Source of the DNA: CAVSUR01 sp052143655
GTDB lineage: Bacteria > Actinomycetota > Actinomycetes > Streptosporangiales > Streptosporangiaceae
NCBI GenBank assembly: GCA_052143655.1
Contig: JBKQSL010000357.1
Coordinates: 1-7,207 of the forward strand
Reading direction: 5' to 3'
DNA: 7,207 nucleotides
Below, in pieces: positions 4,770-7,207 of the stretch. A program made the position numbers and the translations under genes. Below the pieces are notes generated by a model that saw only the letters and a program-made list of their open reading frames with translations, was not told the DNA's origin and searched no databases. Numbering within the stretch: position 1 is the first letter of the stretch; each line of letters opens with the position of its first letter.

Positions 4770-5923
4770 GTGGCTGCCGCGCCGATCACCCAGATCTGCG
4801 ATCTACGGCACGCAGCCCTGGACATCTGGGCTGCCGTGCAGATCGGCGGTTCTCGCTTCGAGCGCGGGACGCTGACGGTAGCCGTAGGGCTGGCCGACGA
4901 GCAGGAACGGATTACCGGCATCCAGCTGCTGCCCGCCAGCGCCGCCGAGCCGATAACGCCCCTGGGATCCGCCGGCCTACGCCAGCCCGGAGAGGTTCAC
5001 CGAGGAGGACGTGACCGTCGGCGACGGGCCGGTGGCCGTTCCCGGGACGCTGAGCCTGCCCGCCAGGGCGGGCCAGTGCCCGCGGTGGTGCTGCTGTCCG
5101 GCTTCCGGCCCGCAGGACCGCGACGAGACCACCGGGCGGAGCAAGCCGCTCAAGGACCTGGCCTGGGGCCTGGCCAGCGCCGGGATCGCCGTCCTGCGGT
5201 TCGAGAAGGTCACCAGCGCGCACGCTGAACGCGTCGCCGCCGACCGGACCTTCACGCTGACCGACGAGTACGTGCCGCAGGCGGCCGCCGCCATCCGCCT
5301 GCTGCGCGGGCATCCGGCCGTCGACGCGGCCCGCATCTTCATCGCCGGGCACAGCCTCGGCGGCAGCGTCGCGCCGCGGGTGGCGGCGGCCGAGCCGCCG
5401 GTGGCCGGGCTGGTCATCATGGCCGGCGGCGCCCAGCCGCTGCACTGGGCCGCCGTCCGGCAGTACCGCTACCTGGCCTCCTTGGACCCCGGGAACGCCG
5501 CCGCCGCCCAGCCCGCCCTAGATTTGATCACCAGGCAGGCGCAGGCAGTGGACGACCCCGGCCTGTCCGAGTCCACCCCAGCAGCAGCCTGCCGTTCGGC
5601 GCGCCGGCTGCCAACTGGCTGGACATCCGCGGCTACGACCCGGCCGCGGCCGCCGCCACGCTGGGCAGGCCCCTCTCCTCATCGTCCAGGGCGGCCGCGA
5701 CTACCAGGTCACAGTCGCCGACGACCTGTCCCGGTGGCAGGCCGCGCTGAACCACCGCCCGGATGTGACGATCCGCGTGTACGAGGCGGACAACCACCTG
5801 TTCTTCCCCGGCTCCGGCCCGTCCTCGCCCGCGGAGTCCGAGCCGGCCAGGCACATGGACCCGCAGGTCGTCGCCGATATCGCAGAATGGCTCACCGCGG
5901 CGCGGCCCGCAGCAGCCGGATAG
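4770..5923 (+). pseudogene. DUF3887-type alpha/beta hydrolase, five indels, shortened N-terminus
   Basis: Reading through indels gives about 383 residues. FERGTLTVAVGLADEQERIT then GIQLLPA (from 4854) is the end of a DUF3887-type N-terminal domain. WDPPAYASPERFTEEDVTVG (from 4963) is the linker. Then come SGPQDRDETTGR, LAWGLASAGIAVLRF and the nucleophile elbow GHSLGG (Ser codon 5353-5355). GGRDYQV supplies the acid (Asp codon 5699-5701) and EADNHLFFPG the histidine (codon 5795-5797). The family are serine hydrolases or esterases, sometimes secreted or cytoplasmic; the substrate is unknown. The shifts are one extra C in 4959-4962, one base missing near 5072-5074, one extra T at 5103-5104, one base missing near 5581-5588 and an extra CT/TC in 5671-5677. 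No stop codon interrupts the corrected frame. Most of the usual N-terminal domain before about 4850 is missing, and no clear start or ribosome binding site was found; 4770 is the first ATG in frame. Confidence 0.8.
4780..4848. repeat. Nested inverted repeats at the hydrolase 5' end
   Basis: Three perfect stems are nested. CGCCGATC (4780-4787) pairs with GATCGGCG (4841-4848). CCCAGAT (4789-4795) pairs with ATCTGGG (4824-4830). CTGCG (4796-4800) pairs with CGCAG (4811-4815). The second and third left arms directly continue the first, so an extended folded RNA is possible, with unpaired segments on the right side. An alternative pairing CAGCCC/GGGCTG exists in the centre. It sits where the hydrolase's N-terminal domain should be. 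Confidence 0.45.
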
Positions 5924-5929
5924 CCGAGT

Positions 5930-5946
5930 CCGCGCTGCGGCCGCGG
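5930..5946. terminator. Short GC hairpin in the convergent junction
   Basis: CCGCG at 5930-5934 pairs with CGCGG at 5942-5946 across 7 nt, and the region also contains the palindrome GCGGCCGC. It lies in the 38-bp gap between the stop codons of the hydrolase (plus) and the flavoprotein (minus), a place where a two-way terminator would be expected. There is no T-run. Confidence 0.2.
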
Positions 5947-5961
5947 CACCGTCGTTGCCTG

Positions 5962-6678
5962 TTAGCGGTATTCGGGGTTCTCGAAGTCGAAGCGGCAGCC
6001 GGCGTCCCACTCGGAGCGCTGGTTTCCGTGGGCGGGGATGCCGCCGGCGTCCTTGAGCATGCGGGCCAGGTGCAGCATGTTCCAGGTCATGAACGTGGTG
6101 TTACGGTTGGTGAAGTCGTTCTCGGGACCGCCAGACCCGGGGTCGAGGTAGGACGGCCCCGGCCCGGCCTCGCCGATCCAGCCGGCGTCCGCCTGCGGAG
6201 GGATCGTGTAGCCGAGGTGCTGCATGCTGTAGAGGACGTTCATCGCGCAGTGCTTGACGCCGTCCTCGTTGCCCGTGATCAGGCAGCCGCCGACGCGGCC
6301 GTAATAAGCGTACTGGCCCGCCTCGTTGAGCAGGTGCGAGCAGGCGTAGAGCCGCTCGATCACCAGCTTCATCACCGAGCTGTTGTCGCCGAGCCAGATC
6401 GGGCCAGCTAGGACGAGAATGTCGGCGGCGAGCACCTGCTGGTAGATCCGCGGCCACGCGTCCGAGCTCCAGCCGTGCTCGGTCATGTCCGGCCACACCC
6501 CGGTGGCGATGTCCTGATCGACGGCCCTGATGTGCTCGACGCTGGCGCCGTTCCTGGCCATGATGCCGGCGCTGACGTCGATGAGCCCCTGGGTATTGCT
6601 GGGCTCGGGGGTCCGCTTGAGCGTGCAGTTGATGTACAGCGCGCGCAGATCGCCGTATCGCTCGCCGGGGTCAGTCAT
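5962..6678 (-). CDS. Flavodoxin-fold NADPH-dependent FMN-reductase-like protein
   Basis: The product is 238 residues. The first strand and phosphate loop are ALYINCTLKRTPEPSNTQGL (13-32), with Ser27-Asn28-Thr29 in the FMN-phosphate position. AADILVLAGPIWLGDNSSVM (84-103) and KLVIERL form the second FMN-contact region typical of the NADPH-dependent FMN reductase/flavodoxin-like family. GGCLITGNEDGVKH (130-143) follows. Residues about 166-238 extend beyond a minimal flavodoxin fold and are rich in Gly, Asn and Trp. The likely role is cytoplasmic FMN-dependent electron transfer or quinone/azo-type reduction; the substrate is unknown. ATG 6678 is chosen because AAGGAG lies 9 nt upstream. The in-frame extension to 6855 would read antisense-like Arg/Pro-rich sequence. 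It follows a thiamine-diphosphate-enzyme remnant on the same strand by 56 bp and might be co-transcribed from upstream of it. Confidence 0.9.
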   Translation of the reverse strand: MTDPGERYGDLRALYINCTLKRTPEPSNTQGLIDVSAGIMARNGASVEHIRAVDQDIATGVWPDMTEHGWSSDAWPRIYQQVLAADILVLAGPIWLGDNSSVMKLVIERLYACSHLLNEAGQYAYYGRVGGCLITGNEDGVKHCAMNVLYSMQHLGYTIPPQADAGWIGEAGPGPSYLDPGSGGPENDFTNRNTTFMTWNMLHLARMLKDAGGIPAHGNQRSEWDAGCRFDFENPEYR

Positions 6679-6687
6679 CGGTCGTAG

Positions 6688-6693
6688 CTCCTT
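6688..6693 (-). promoter_or_regulatory. Ribosome binding site of the flavoprotein gene
   Basis: AAGGAG on the minus strand is followed by 9 nt and the ATG at 6678-6676. It decides this start against the longer upstream frame. Confidence 0.65.
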
Positions 6694-6703
6694 AGTGGGC
6701 TGG

Positions 6704-6713
6704 CTGGCGCCAG
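6704..6713. repeat. Perfect 10-bp palindrome CTGGCGCCAG
   Basis: This self-complementary decamer lies 10 bp upstream of the AAGGAG site, in the gap between the thiamine-diphosphate-enzyme remnant and the flavoprotein gene. It could be a regulator half-site in the flavoprotein's own promoter region, or chance. Confidence 0.25.
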
Positions 6714-6734
6714 GGACTCGCGACAGCGGGATTT

Positions 6735-6962
6735 CTAGAGCAGCTCGGCGTCCTGCTCGACGTGCAGCAGGGCGGGACCGTCGGCTGCGAACAGGCGGGC
6801 CATCGCCGCGTCGAGCTGGTGCCGCTCGTCCACCCTGATGCCAGTCGCGCCGCACAGCTCGGCGACCCGCCCCTCGGCCGGAACGTCCAGCGGGTCAACC
6901 CGGTGCCAGCCATTCGGGTCCATGCGCGGCGCCCCCCCACGTCGTATCAGTGCGCCAACCAT
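6735..6962 (-). pseudogene. C-terminal remnant of a thiamine-diphosphate-dependent enzyme
   Basis: The open frame encodes 75 residues from ATG 6962 to TAG 6737-6735. Its last 45 or so residues, GRVAELCGATGIRVDERHQL then DAAMARLFAADGPALLHVEQDAEL, match the closing segment of the TPP-binding domain in the pyruvate oxidase/acetolactate synthase/decarboxylase superfamily (helix, GA.G..V, helix, DGP.L..V). Full enzymes have about 550-600 residues, and no TPP-binding GDG motif or earlier domain lies upstream, where the adjacent sequence belongs to the next gene. The piece is best read as a deletion remnant. The first 15-20 residues (VGALIRRGGAPRMDPNGWHR) may be unrelated. A small independent protein is less likely. 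Confidence 0.6.
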
Positions 6963-7000
6963 AGCCGGGTGCTCGCCGACCGCGGCTCCCAGAATGAGAT

Positions 7001-7006
7001 TAGGAT
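7001..7006 (+). promoter_or_regulatory. -10 box of the second VOC gene (TAGGAT), leaderless spacing
   Basis: TAGGAT fits the TANNNT -10 pattern and ends 6 bp before the ATG at 7013. A weak -35 (CCGACC, 6976-6981) lies 19 bp upstream. AGGA inside the box could also act as a poor ribosome binding site at 8 nt spacing, so leaderless translation is likely but not certain. Confidence 0.4.
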
Positions 7007-7012
7007 CGCGGC

Positions 7013-7207
7013 ATGATCACCGGCATGCACGCGATCATCTTTTCCCCGGACGCTGCCAAGGTGCGCGCCTTCTTGGCCGACGTGCTGGGCCTGCCATCGG
7101 CCGATGCGGGCGATGGCTGGCTCATCTTCGCCCTGCCGCCCGCCGAGCTGGCCGTTCATCCAGCGGATGGCGACGGCGACCGCCGCCACGAGCTCTACCT
7201 GATGTGT
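7013..7207 (+). CDS. VOC-superfamily protein, 3' end outside the window
   Basis: The first 65 residues are visible. They show the opening strand of a VOC half-module, MITGMHAIIFSPDAAKVRAF, with the helix leading to LADVLGLPSADAGDGWLIFA, the strand LPPAELAVHP and the start of the second module at DRRHELYLM. Members of this subfamily are cytoplasmic proteins of about 120-130 residues that bind or transform small molecules. The histidine at residue 6 and the His-Glu pair near the visible end (59-60) are candidate metal ligands. The gene is divergent from the thiamine-diphosphate-enzyme remnant and has its own -10 box. It is not a copy of the VOC protein at 3365. Confidence 0.8.
   Translation, partial: MITGMHAIIFSPDAAKVRAFLADVLGLPSADAGDGWLIFALPPAELAVHPADGDGDRRHELYLMC

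Noticed and set aside
5601..6411. Continuation of the hydrolase frame as a 466-residue protein
   Set aside because: After about 5585 this frame leaves the hydrolase reading and then runs antisense through the flavoprotein gene. The true hydrolase sequence continues in other frames to the TAG at 5921-5923.
6679..6855. N-terminal extension of the flavoprotein to 297 residues
   Set aside because: The added segment is Arg/Pro-rich, overlaps the thiamine-diphosphate-enzyme remnant in another frame, and the AAGGAG site points to ATG 6678.
1..7207. CRISPR array, tRNA or rRNA genes
   Set aside because: No regularly spaced identical repeats and no tRNA or rRNA signature stretches were seen on either strand.

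Overview
The DNA is GC-rich, its genes strongly prefer G or C at third codon positions, and several genes appear to have leaderless starts. The protein families present are actinobacterial in style: an ABM-like protein, a TetR/VOC pair, a DUF1801 protein, a DUF3887-type hydrolase and a large orphan family. A soil actinomycete chromosome (Streptosporangiales-like) is a reasonable guess, but the species cannot be read from the window. It is an accessory-looking patchwork of short monocistronic genes, two frameshifted genes, one gene remnant and several gene-poor gaps. No rRNA, tRNA, CRISPR array or recognisable insertion-sequence end was seen.

Layout. Bases 1-153 hold a possible C-terminal tail of a plus-strand gene and a perfect short palindrome. 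Bases 154-1783 (minus) hold a large gene of an orphan family with a winged-helix-like C-terminus, broken by one extra base near 503-505. Bases 1784-2233 are mostly non-coding, with a strong hairpin and a possible 50-residue one-helix membrane protein. An ABM-like small protein (2234-2497, plus) has a leaderless-type promoter. A TetR-type repressor (2646-3314, minus) is divergent from a VOC/glyoxalase-fold protein (3365-3892, plus) across a 50-bp gap carrying two copies of a CAG-N5-CTG palindrome. After a gene-poor gap comes a DUF1801/YdhG-like protein (about 4375-4728, plus). Next is an alpha/beta hydrolase (about 4770-5923, plus) with a shortened N-terminus and five indels, yet no stop codon and an intact Ser-Asp-His triad once the indels are corrected. 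A flavodoxin-fold NADPH:FMN-reductase-like protein (5962-6678, minus) follows. Upstream of it on the same strand lies the last part of a thiamine-diphosphate enzyme (6735 to about 6920). A second VOC protein starts at 7013 and runs off the window.

How the genes may work together. The clearest unit is the TetR/VOC pair: the repeats sit on both promoters, so the regulator probably controls itself and the VOC protein in response to a small molecule. The other intact genes are mostly small-molecule binding or redox proteins with their own starts, and nothing here forces them into one pathway. I did not find a convincing new multi-gene system. The items most worth checking are the orphan large protein with its UUU-C frameshift, the dense indel cluster in the hydrolase, the nested hairpin at 4780-4848 and the repeated leaderless promoter layout.
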